From: Granulicella sapmiensis
GTDB taxonomy: Bacteria; Acidobacteriota; Terriglobia; Terriglobales; Acidobacteriaceae
NCBI GenBank assembly: GCA_026225395.1
Contig: JAMFSR010000039.1
Location: forward strand, 1-64,000
Length of the DNA: 64,000 bases
Direction of reading: 5' to 3'
The stretch's first letter is position 1. The number at the start of each line of letters is the position of its first letter. The notes beneath the pieces are model-generated. The model was not told where the DNA came from and ran no database searches. It saw nothing but the letters and a program-made list of their open reading frames with translations. Made by a program: the position numbers and the translations under genes. Below, piece by piece: positions 8,381 to 16,411 of the stretch.

Positions 8381-11300
8381 TTCGCACGACCATGAACCTG
8401 GGGGCCTGCCTGGTTACCGTCTCGAGCGTTTGGAGCTCCTCAATTGGGGCACCTTTCATGGAGAGGGCCAAGTCTTTGCTCCCTGCGGGGGCTGGTCGCT
8501 CCTTGTGGGGGACAACGGTTCAGGAAAATCCACCGCCATCGATGCCTTGCGCACGCTATTAGTGCCACCACGCCTCCTTGCCTCCTCCTATAACGATGCT
8601 TCGGGAGATGGCCGAAAGGCTTCTGGCCGTGATCGCACGCGACGTTCCTACATTCGCGGCGCATGGGCGAGCTCCAGTACCATCGATTCAACCTCTCCGA
8701 CCACCCAATATTTGAGAGAGCCTGGCGTACTGAGTGCAATCTCCGCCGTCTTTGGGGATGCCCTCCGTTCGGAATCAGTGACCTTGGCCCAAGTGCTTTG
8801 GGAATACGACGAGGAAGTCCGCGAAATTTTTGCGATCTGTCGTGCCCCCAAAAGCTTGAAAGACCTGCTTGGACAGCAAATGAATACGACGGAGATCAAG
8901 CGCGCCGCCAAACAGAGCGGATGGGAGGTATTCGACAGCTTTCCGAGTTACTCAGAGCGTATGCGGAAGCTGCTTCATATCCCCGGCGAGAAAGCGCTCG
9001 AAGTATTCAATCGGGCAATTGGTATGAAGGAAGTCGGGGACATCGATGCGTTTGTTCGCCAGTTCCTGTTGCCTTCGGCCGATACCTTCACGTTCATCCG
9101 AGACACGGTTCAGCCGCACTACAAGACCCTCATGGATTGTTGGATGGCAATCGACCGCGCCGAGCGGCAGCTGAATGCTCTCCGTCCCGTCTCCGAAAAC
9201 GCCGATCGCCTCGCGGCTGCGGAAGCCAAAATCAAGGAATGGAAAGATCTCCAGGACGCGGTCAAGCCCTATTTCCTGACCAAGTATCTCCACTTCCTCG
9301 AACAGCGCACGATAGAACTTCGCAGGGAGCATGAAATCGCCCAAGCGAAACGAAATGGGATCGTATCCGATCTCGACCAACGCAGAAACGATCGCGACGG
9401 GTTGATTGCAGCGATCAGCGCTACCGACGTTGGACCTCGCCTCCAAGCAATCGATCGCGAGATCCAACTCTCAGAGAGTGAGCGGCAACGGGCCCAGACA
9501 TTGCGCAGCCGCGTTCAAATCTCAGCTGAACTTCTTGCTGCAGAATCCGCTCTAACTGACGAGGTGTCGTTCTTCATGGCACGAGCCAGTTGGGAATCAG
9601 TAGAGAGTCAGGAAAGCCAAGCGGCCAGTGAAAGTGACGAACGCCGTGCCGCCTCGCGTTACCGTCAAGAGCTGGCTCTTGCCAAGATGACCGATGTGCG
9701 CGAGGAACTTGCGAGCGTGGAGCGCAATAACGTCAACATTCCTAGAAACTTCCTGAGCGTGCGACTCCGGCTGTGTGAGGCACTGAAGGTCGATATAACC
9801 ACCATGCCATTTGCAGGCGAGTTGATGGAAGTGAATCAAGAGTACGCGGAGTGGGCTGGTGCCCTGGAGCGTCTTCTCCATGGCTTTGGCTTATCTCTCT
9901 TAGTCCCGGAGAATCTTTACCGGCCTGCTGCTGAGTTCATCAACTCGACGATGCTTCATCTGCGATTAACCTTTCATCCTGTCCCAGCGAGGGTTCCTGC
10001 TCCACCTCGCCTTTCCGAAGAGCTTGTGCCAGGGCGCTTGTCTTTTCGCGTGGATCATCCTTTGCATTCCTGGGTGATTGCCGAATTGTCACGACGATTT
10101 AATTACCGCTGCTGCAATACCATCGAGGAGCTGGAGAGAGTCGAACGGGGCGTCACCCGCCAGGGGCTTATGCGCGACCGATCACGGCATATCAAGGATG
10201 ACTCCCGATCGATCGATGACCCCAAGGACCGAATCCTTGGATGGTCCACGGAGCAGAAGATCGCGGCTCTGCGAACGCAGCTTAGAGAGTCGGAGAAAGA
10301 AGCGGAAACGGCGGCACGCGAGACGATTGAAGCAGGTCGCGAAGCAACGGATGCCAGACGGCGCGCTGCTGCCGCAAAAGAGCTGCTGGGCATCAATCAG
10401 TTCTTGGAGATCAATCCGGCTCATTGGAGCCAACAACTCATTCGGTTGAGGAGCGAAAAGGAGCTGCTGGAGAACAGTTCGAAAGAACTTCATCTACTCC
10501 GACAGCGGAAAAGCGAAATTGAAACAGAGATCAATTCTCTTGACCAACAACTTCGTCAAACTGACGGTGAAGTACGCATCCTCGCGAAGGATGTGAACGA
10601 CTGCAACAATATCTCTCAAGTCAGAAAAGCAGAGCTTGAGAAGTTTCCTGACTATGAGCATGAAAAGATCGATGCAGATTTTGCTCGGTTGCTAGGGGTA
10701 CACGTTCCTCTCACGAAAGACAACGCGGACCAGCTGACGCACACAACAGCGCAGAGTATCCAGGGGCGGATTAACAATGAAATCGGCAAGGTAAATGAGG
10801 CCGCCGATAGGATGGTAGCGGCAATGAGTGAATTCCTCAAGGAATTCAATGAGTTTGGCCAGACCCTTTCTACGGGACGGGTGTACGCCATTAGCTTTCT
10901 CGCCGTACAAGCCAGAATTGAAGGTGAGGATCTCCCGAAACACAGAGAGCGGTTCGAACACTACTTGAATGAAAACCTCGTCGGCGACCTTCTCATGCTT
11001 AACAGTCGGCTTGATGAGCACGGTCAGGCCATCGAATCGCGGGTAGAGGAAGTCAACCAGGCACTCCGCACGATCGAATACAGCGAGAACACATACGTTC
11101 AATTGCATTTGGTCAATCGACCAAATGCGCAGGTCAGTGAGTTCAAGCGTTCGCTCAAGGAATGCTTTGAGTATGGAATCGCTCCTGCTCCGGAGGAGCG
11201 TCTCAGAGTGTTCGCTCGGGTGCGTGCGTTACTGGAAAAATTTCGGGCGGATCCCGACGGAACGCAACGGACTACGGACGTTCGCACTTGGTATAGCACT

Positions 11301-11762
11301 GGCGTGAAGGAGCTGCGGCAGCAGGATGAGTCAGAAGCAGATTTCTTCGCGGCAACCACGGGGAAGTCGGGCGGACAGAAGGCCAAATTGGCATTCACGA
11401 TCCTCGCATCTGCGCTTACGGCACAATATGGTTTGTCGCAAGCTCAGGCGGAGAGTTCGAACTTCCGCCTGGTTGTCATTGACGAGGCATTTTCACGTAC
11501 CGACGAACAGAACTCGCAACGCGCGATGCAGCTTTTTGAGAGGCTCGGTTTCCAGGTGGTCGTCGTTGGACCATTTGACGCGAAAGCTAAATTGGCAGTT
11601 CCATTCGTCCAGACAATCCATCTGGCTTCGAATCCGACTGGCGACAAATCTCAACTGCTGGCGATCACCCGGCAAGACCTTGAGTCTGGCGATCTAGAGC
11701 GCTTCGCCTCAGATCCGGAATTGAATGTGGAAAACAATTCCATGACTGAGACACTCCAGTAG
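8361..11762 (+). CDS. jetC: Wadjet type I protein JetC (SMC/MukB-like ATPase)
   Basis: An 1133-residue SMC-type ATPase. Walker A GDNGSGKST is at residues 50-58, the ABC signature SGGQKAK at about 1001-1007, and Walker B LVVIDEAFSRTDE at about 1036-1048, with long charged helical arms (about 280-480 and 640-860) around a central hinge region. This is the motor of the JetABC complex, which extrudes circular plasmid DNA until JetD can cut it. All ATPase motifs look intact. The start overlaps jetB by 20 bp and the stop codon directly abuts the jetD ATG, as expected for fixed stoichiometry. Confidence 0.93.
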   Translation: MEKVELNSHDHEPGGLPGYRLERLELLNWGTFHGEGQVFAPCGGWSLLVGDNGSGKSTAIDALRTLLVPPRLLASSYNDASGDGRKASGRDRTRRSYIRGAWASSSTIDSTSPTTQYLREPGVLSAISAVFGDALRSESVTLAQVLWEYDEEVREIFAICRAPKSLKDLLGQQMNTTEIKRAAKQSGWEVFDSFPSYSERMRKLLHIPGEKALEVFNRAIGMKEVGDIDAFVRQFLLPSADTFTFIRDTVQPHYKTLMDCWMAIDRAERQLNALRPVSENADRLAAAEAKIKEWKDLQDAVKPYFLTKYLHFLEQRTIELRREHEIAQAKRNGIVSDLDQRRNDRDGLIAAISATDVGPRLQAIDREIQLSESERQRAQTLRSRVQISAELLAAESALTDEVSFFMARASWESVESQESQAASESDERRAASRYRQELALAKMTDVREELASVERNNVNIPRNFLSVRLRLCEALKVDITTMPFAGELMEVNQEYAEWAGALERLLHGFGLSLLVPENLYRPAAEFINSTMLHLRLTFHPVPARVPAPPRLSEELVPGRLSFRVDHPLHSWVIAELSRRFNYRCCNTIEELERVERGVTRQGLMRDRSRHIKDDSRSIDDPKDRILGWSTEQKIAALRTQLRESEKEAETAARETIEAGREATDARRRAAAAKELLGINQFLEINPAHWSQQLIRLRSEKELLENSSKELHLLRQRKSEIETEINSLDQQLRQTDGEVRILAKDVNDCNNISQVRKAELEKFPDYEHEKIDADFARLLGVHVPLTKDNADQLTHTTAQSIQGRINNEIGKVNEAADRMVAAMSEFLKEFNEFGQTLSTGRVYAISFLAVQARIEGEDLPKHRERFEHYLNENLVGDLLMLNSRLDEHGQAIESRVEEVNQALRTIEYSENTYVQLHLVNRPNAQVSEFKRSLKECFEYGIAPAPEERLRVFARVRALLEKFRADPDGTQRTTDVRTWYSTGVKELRQQDESEADFFAATTGKSGGQKAKLAFTILASALTAQYGLSQAQAESSNFRLVVIDEAFSRTDEQNSQRAMQLFERLGFQVVVVGPFDAKAKLAVPFVQTIHLASNPTGDKSQLLAITRQDLESGDLERFASDPELNVENNSMTETLQ

Positions 11763-12908
11763 ATGCGTAGCCCACAGGAGGTTCTCGCAGCGGCGCGCAG
11801 CAAGTGGCCCGCAGTACTACGCGCAGAAGCCGCTAGGGAAAGTATGTTTCCACTTGCAATCCCCTTTGGGCGACCACCGACAACCAGCGACTTCGCAGCA
11901 ATACGTGCAGACCTAGCGAGCTTGGCGGCTGCCAAACATGGATGGCAGATCGAATGGGAGGAGATTGATACTCGGAAGTGGGGCAAGCAACGCTGGCCAC
12001 GACGGGTTAGCTTTGCGTCCACTGAGGACTTGGCCGAAACACTGCAATTCATGGAACAGCTCACATTGTTTCGTGAAGCATTAGTCTTTGCGCGGTCTGC
12101 CTGCCCGAAGCTTGAGCCTTGGCTTCGCTCCAGGGCACACAGAATCCCGGAGTTGCTTCCCGATTGGAAGGACCTCATCTGTGTATGCACATTTTTCGAT
12201 GCGAACCCCTATCCAAATTGTTTCCCCCGGCAGCTGCCAATTCCCGTGGGAACCAAATTTATCGAGGAACACGCAGGGATATTGGCGGAGTTGCTGACAC
12301 TTGTTCTTGGAGATCGCGTCAACACAAAAGGGCTGTGTTTCGAGGAAAGATTTCATCTTCGGCTGGAGACGGCTCAAGTGAGATTTCGTTTCTTGGACGC
12401 CAGTCTCCGAGACCAGTCGCGCTGGCCCGTGATGGATTGCACCATCTCCATACACGAACTAGCGAGTCTGTCTTGGAGAATTCCCCGTGTACTGGTCGTA
12501 GAGAACAAAGCTGTGTTTCTTTGTCTTCCCGATGTTCCGAATACGTTGGCTATCCTTGGTAGCGGAAAGGCCGCGGCGCTTCTTCCTTCTTGTAGTTGGT
12601 TACAAGAATCAGATGTCGTCTATTGGGGAGATTGTGATGAAGCTGGATTTGGAATCCTATCGTCTCTGCGGGGTAGCCTACCACGGGTGCGCAGTATCCT
12701 CATGGACGATCAAACCTGGAGGTGCTGGAGCCGATTTGCTGTACCGGGTAAAAGTGATCCGGTCGCGCGATTCGATCACCTCACAGCAAGTGAGGCAGAG
12801 GCCCTGACCTCCGTGGCAGCCGGTTCGTGGATGTTAGAACAGGAGAGAATCCCACTCCAAGATGTGGAGAGAGCGATTATGCAAGCCTTTGATAGAGCGT
12901 CTAGATGA
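11763..12908 (+). CDS. jetD: Wadjet type I nuclease JetD (DUF3322/DUF2220, Toprim-like)
   Basis: A 381-residue protein whose ATG directly follows the jetC stop. The N-terminal half matches DUF3322 (arm and cap region), and the C-terminal half is the Toprim-like DUF2220 domain. The acidic motifs are visible as VVENKAVFL (catalytic Glu) and VYWGDCDEAGFGIL (DxD type). JetD cleaves plasmid DNA in the Wadjet system. The second motif differs from the GDxDTHGF form I recall in many JetD proteins (here DEAG), but both aspartates are kept. No neighbour in the same direction follows. Confidence 0.9.
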   Translation: MRSPQEVLAAARSKWPAVLRAEAARESMFPLAIPFGRPPTTSDFAAIRADLASLAAAKHGWQIEWEEIDTRKWGKQRWPRRVSFASTEDLAETLQFMEQLTLFREALVFARSACPKLEPWLRSRAHRIPELLPDWKDLICVCTFFDANPYPNCFPRQLPIPVGTKFIEEHAGILAELLTLVLGDRVNTKGLCFEERFHLRLETAQVRFRFLDASLRDQSRWPVMDCTISIHELASLSWRIPRVLVVENKAVFLCLPDVPNTLAILGSGKAAALLPSCSWLQESDVVYWGDCDEAGFGILSSLRGSLPRVRSILMDDQTWRCWSRFAVPGKSDPVARFDHLTASEAEALTSVAAGSWMLEQERIPLQDVERAIMQAFDRASR

Positions 12909-13109
12909 TAACGACAGCTCCCCAAAAACGGGTACCCAACATTGCCAGCACTTGCCGTGTGCTCTCCTTGCAGCACGTCTCGTAGCCTGCAGATGGCTCG
13001 GGTTGAACGCCGTCAGTTAGCTGTTCTTTAGCACCCGTCAGCACCCTCGTATTTCGAAAAACCCCAACATCCACCTATATTTCTGACACTTGCACTCTTG
13101 AACGTTGCC

Positions 13110-13136
13110 GACCTCTGCCGAACCCCTGCAGAGGTC
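13110..13136. terminator. Hairpin between jetD and the convergent JAB gene
   Basis: GACCTCTGC (13110-13118) and GCAGAGGTC (13128-13136) form a perfect 9-bp stem with a 9-nt loop. It lies about 200 bp after jetD and 23 bp past the stop of the leftward JAB gene. There is no clear U-tract on either strand, so intrinsic termination is uncertain. Confidence 0.4.
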
Positions 13137-13158
13137 GCCTGCCTCGTACACCGTGAGC

Positions 13159-13737
13159 CTATTGTCGATCCAACGCAATAATTGTTTCGCCCCGAGCGCC
13201 ATACAACCTAACGAACAAGCCAAGGGGAAACGCTTCCGTTCCCGCGATTAACAATACAAATCCGTTCAGGTGATGCGTCGATTGTGTGACCGCTTCCCGG
13301 ATGCTCCGTATGTCGGACGTAGATGGAGTAGGAACTCTCTCAGGATGGGTATGCCAGTCTCCAATGAAGTGAAGTCCGTGACTGTGCATCCTGTCGATCT
13401 CTTCCTGCTCTCCCCGGCGGTCAGGAATATATCCGGATCGGGATCGCCGATCAGTTGCTCTCGGTCCGGTGACTCGTTCAACTCGAATCTGCTCGCCCTT
13501 GAAGCGGGCAAAGAGTTGACCTCCAGCCTCCGACGATGTCCCATCGCTTTGTTGGTGCATGGCTATGTGGTTGAGGACAGCAGCGGTGAGAACGAGACGC
13601 TGCTCGGAGTCCCCAATTCGGAAGCCGATGCTGCGCCAGTAACGTTTCCACTGCAGACTGGACAAAGATCGTCCTTTTGCCACGTCCAATCCTCCTGCAC
13701 TCCGCCCTTTTCTCGTTCTGGATGTCCATTTCGCCAT
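13159..13737 (-). CDS. JAB/JAMM-domain metalloprotease (Mov34/MPN/PAD-1-like)
   Basis: The full JAMM zinc site is present: Glu in SSEAGGQLF, then HTHPERVPTPSTSD, which fits H-x-H-x7-S-x2-D. Such bacterial JAB proteins are deconjugases encoded with E1/E2-like proteins, for example Cap3 in type II CBASS. The fragment upstream on the same strand is the C-terminal part of an E1-like ThiF protein, so the pair keeps an E1-JAB order. The start is uncertain: ATG 13737 is used, but the JAB core begins later and TTG 13665, with AAGGAC upstream, would reduce the 175-bp overlap with the E1 fragment. The protein itself looks intact. Target unknown. Confidence 0.78.
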   Translation of the reverse strand: MAKWTSRTRKGRSAGGLDVAKGRSLSSLQWKRYWRSIGFRIGDSEQRLVLTAAVLNHIAMHQQSDGTSSEAGGQLFARFKGEQIRVERVTGPRATDRRSRSGYIPDRRGEQEEIDRMHSHGLHFIGDWHTHPERVPTPSTSDIRSIREAVTQSTHHLNGFVLLIAGTEAFPLGLFVRLYGARGETIIALDRQ

Positions 13738-14270
13738 GTGTCTGACCACTCGCCTCCCGCTTCCACTAAAAGTGAGCGGGGGCCAGCCCACACACGATGA
13801 AGAGCATGTTGTATCTTTCCGAGCAGCCCGTCCAAGACGAGAGATGCGGTCGAAGAGATCGTTCCTTGCAACTCAATCGGACCGTATGGCTGAAAGACAG
13901 CACCACATGCAGGTTCGGAGCGGGCTTCAGTACCTCTTGGCCACACGGTGATTGCAACGCGCGCTGCCCCTTGTAGCGTCATGCCGCATTGAAGACATGG
14001 GCTGGTTGAAGGAAGAAAAACGGCGTGACCGGCACAGGCGTGGGGTTCGGTCCAGGTGTAGAGCACAGGTGCCGTGATCTCTCCGTGGATATGCTGGAGG
14101 TTCAGCAGACTCTCCACCTCCCAGTCTGCAGTAGCGCAAATAATCAGGTCGGCAACTTCCTCTCCTAGACGGGCTGGATAGTTTCGGGAAAGATGACCTA
14201 CAACGGAGCGGGTCCAATCGCGGCGCGCATCAGTGCGCCATCTCGGGAGGCCAAGCGGCCAGCGCCAACT
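13563..14270 (-). pseudogene. C-terminal remnant of a ubiquitin E1-like ThiF/Cap2-type protein
   Basis: The frame from 14270 to 13563 reads EEVADLIICATADWEVESLLN, then WTEPHACAGHAVFLP, with two zinc-type CxxC pairs (PCLQCG and LCPVCSG). This is the C-terminal half of an adenylating ThiF/E1-like enzyme. An in-frame stop at 14271-14273 and the lack of any ATG mean that the nucleotide-binding GxGxxG half and any E2 domain are missing. I found no clear continuation in the other two frames upstream, although 14300-14490 on this strand has a short open stretch (ending LGSLASIPND) that could be coding relic. The gene is therefore broken. It overlaps the JAB gene in a different frame, as expected for a former operon. 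Confidence 0.7.
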
Positions 14271-14273
14271 CTA

Positions 14274-14706
14274 TCTCGAGCCAAGACTCTGTGTACAACA
14301 CCCAACGGGAAGTTACTGTTGCAGTCGCACTTTAATCGTTGGGTATAGAGGCAAGCGAACCGAGAGCAGCGTCAGCACTAGACCAAGATCGGTGTACGGC
14401 GCGTGGCCGGGCCGTTAGCACGTAATCCTTTCCTTGCTTGGCGACTCGCGCCGCGTTGATTGCCTTTTCGGTGCATAAAAGACTCGCCCGAGTCTCTTCC
14501 GCCTAGGCTCTGCCTGCGTCCGTCAACTCAACACCCGTGAGTTCTCCCCCCTAATTCTGAACAAGCTAGGGCAGGCATCGTTGCTTAAGGATAGAAATAT
14601 CGGCCGCTGAATGCAGACGCTGCCCAAGGCAGGTTTGAAGAGGCTTAAGTAGCTGCTGGATCTATATGAATGACGCTCCATTTATCGGCGAGCGTTGCAG
14701 GCGCGG
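14274..14706. other. 433-bp stretch without an intact gene between the E1 remnant and the TPR gene
   Basis: Contains possible decayed coding sequence on the minus strand and two short hairpins, at 14480-14495 and 14525-14543 (AACTCA/TGAGTT). No intact gene or recognisable mobile element was found. This is probably the left boundary of the degraded defence operon. Confidence 0.35.
14477..14495 (-). terminator. Candidate intrinsic terminator for the TPR gene
   Basis: On the minus strand AGACTC and GAGTCT form a 6-bp stem around a GGGC tetraloop, followed by TTTT. It lies about 210 bp past the stop of the leftward TPR gene. Short stem, modest support. Confidence 0.35.
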
Positions 14707-16299
14707 CTACGAATCGCGGTTAGGTGATCGGACTGCAGGTGCATTGCCTAAGGCTCTCCGCACTTTTTTGGGAGAAACGCTCAAGTGTTTTGCCACCCTG
14801 GAGACGTTCTGTCCGAGTTTCATCCAGACCTGGGGGATGACGATGGCGGCGAATTCTTCTTCGACCTGCTGGAACGTCTTGCCGTCCAGGTCGCCGTTGA
14901 CCCAGCGACGCCACGTGATTTCGAGCGCCTGGGACTGGGCGATCTTCTTCCTGAGCCCGCTGAGTTCCTGCGAGAGATGATCGCGATCTCCGCTGGCGAG
15001 CAGCTCTTCCGCTCGCGCAGCACAGCGTAGGACAAGGTCCCAGTCCGCGTTTTCGACGTCTGCGGCGGTGTGTCCGCGGGTGATGTACGCCGCAGCAAGC
15101 AAGCGGCTGTTTTGAGTAGCTTGCGACAGAGCGATCGCCTCTTCGGCGAAATCGATGGCGCGTTGACCGGGAGATTTGGAGTTGCTAGGAAAATCGATTT
15201 GCTCTTCAGCGCAAGCCATCTCGACGTACGCCTGAAGGATGCGCGCGCGTGCCATCAGCACAGGATCGTTCTTTACTTGGCCGAGACTGTAAGCGGCGAG
15301 ACCTTCCTCAGATGCGGCTTCAATCTCGCCACTTTCGAGCTGCAGGTGGCCTAGATTGATGAGGACCGAGCCGGTGCCGGCCTGGTGCTCGTGTGAGGAG
15401 TAGATCGTTCTTGCGTCGCGGAGAAATTCCATGGCCTCGTGCACGATCTGAAGAATCAGATTGTTAATGCTTGCACTTGCCGGAGAGCCGCGCCCCGGCT
15501 GAAGCTGCAATGCCTGCAATCGTTTTACGTAAGCGGCGTTGACGAGGGCGCGAGCAAGGTTAGGATGCGACGCGAATTGCGTGCGATAAAGCTGAATTGC
15601 CTGCTCGAAGTAGGTGAGGGCGCGATCGTATTCGCCGGAGCTGCGGAAGAAGCGTCCGCGAGCTGCGGCGATATTGCCAAGCGAGAGTGCGTGTCCCGTA
15701 GGGAGCAGAACCCGCTCGGCTTGATCGAGAAGGTCGAGGGCGAGGCCGCGCTCTCCCCGATGAAAGAGCAACCAGCTTTGGTGGACGGCGGTAACGGCTA
15801 CAAGCTTTTCCGCCTCCATCACCAAAGCAACTTCGCGCGCGGAACGAATTGCAGAGAGGGCGGCCTCGAAGTCTCCCTCAAGGCGGTTCGCGCGGCCCTT
15901 CCAGAACAGGGCGACGAACTTGACATGGAGCGGCAGCAACTCTGCGTTGGCATGAAGAAGGGAGGCGAGCATCGCGGCAGTAGCTGCATGCTCGTCGCGT
16001 GCGAACAGGCGATAGGTCTCGGCGAACCGCAAATGAAGGTAATCTTCGGCCCGGAGTTGCGAGCGCTTGACCTTGGCAAACAAAGCAAGCTGCCTTTCGA
16101 AAAAGGCGCGGTCGCGGTAGCCGAGGTCGGACCACTGCGCCAAGACGAATAGCATTTCGAAGGAGGTAGAGCAATCGACGGGCAGACGGCGGGAACGCGT
16201 GAAGTAAGCGTCGAGCAGTGCAAAGCCGTTGCGGACATCACGGGCGATCAAGGAAGCTTTGAGAGGGGCGAGTGGGGTCGATTTGCTGCTGGAGCGCAT
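14707..16299 (-). CDS. TPR-repeat protein with Fis-like C-terminal helix-turn-helix, putative regulator
   Basis: About 530 residues from ATG 16299 (a TTG at 16320 is the alternative). Most of it is tetratricopeptide-like helical repeats (for example SGEYDRALTYFEQAIQLYR). The last 70 residues read GKTFQQVEEEFAAIVIPQVW, then NVSRVAKHLSVSPKKVRRAL, which resembles the Fis/HTH_8 DNA-binding helix pair. No enzymatic domain is visible. It is homologous over its whole length to the gene at 58328-59905, and both are divergent from a PPDK-family gene. A palindrome close to this start recurs at nearly the same distance from the other gene. I infer a regulator of PEP metabolism; the signal is unknown. 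Confidence 0.72.
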   Translation of the reverse strand: MRSSSKSTPLAPLKASLIARDVRNGFALLDAYFTRSRRLPVDCSTSFEMLFVLAQWSDLGYRDRAFFERQLALFAKVKRSQLRAEDYLHLRFAETYRLFARDEHAATAAMLASLLHANAELLPLHVKFVALFWKGRANRLEGDFEAALSAIRSAREVALVMEAEKLVAVTAVHQSWLLFHRGERGLALDLLDQAERVLLPTGHALSLGNIAAARGRFFRSSGEYDRALTYFEQAIQLYRTQFASHPNLARALVNAAYVKRLQALQLQPGRGSPASASINNLILQIVHEAMEFLRDARTIYSSHEHQAGTGSVLINLGHLQLESGEIEAASEEGLAAYSLGQVKNDPVLMARARILQAYVEMACAEEQIDFPSNSKSPGQRAIDFAEEAIALSQATQNSRLLAAAYITRGHTAADVENADWDLVLRCAARAEELLASGDRDHLSQELSGLRKKIAQSQALEITWRRWVNGDLDGKTFQQVEEEFAAIVIPQVWMKLGQNVSRVAKHLSVSPKKVRRALGNAPAVRSPNRDS

Positions 16300-16345
16300 G
16301 GTGGAGTACCCGTCGGGCAATTGTATAGCCGTCCGATATGAATTG

Positions 16346-16358
16346 GTCCGAATCGGAC
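16346..16358. promoter_or_regulatory. Palindrome GTCCGA-A-TCGGAC, candidate operator shared with the ppdK locus
   Basis: Perfect 6-bp arms around one central base, between the TPR start (16299) and the PEP-utilising gene start (16412). A second half site GTCCGA is at 16331. The ppdK/TPR intergenic region has the same 13-mer with one change (58265-58277). The centre is 53 bp from the TPR ATG here and 57 bp there. Confidence 0.6.
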
Positions 16359-16411
16359 GAGTTCGCCTTGCCGGAGCGGGTGCGGCCCGAGTAGGTTTGG
16401 AAAGTCCTCAA

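Noticed and set aside
14525..14543. Hairpin AACTCA/TGAGTT as a terminator
   Set aside because: Six-bp stem without a U-tract on either strand; likely chance.
15439..16152. 237-residue rightward open frame inside the TPR gene
   Set aside because: Antisense shadow of the TPR coding frame; the translation has no recognisable domain and a composition expected from codon bias.
16229..16411. N-terminal extension of the PEP-utilising protein back to 16229
   Set aside because: It runs across the divergent promoter and into the TPR gene, is low-complexity and has no homology to PPDK; ATG 16412 has a good ribosome site.
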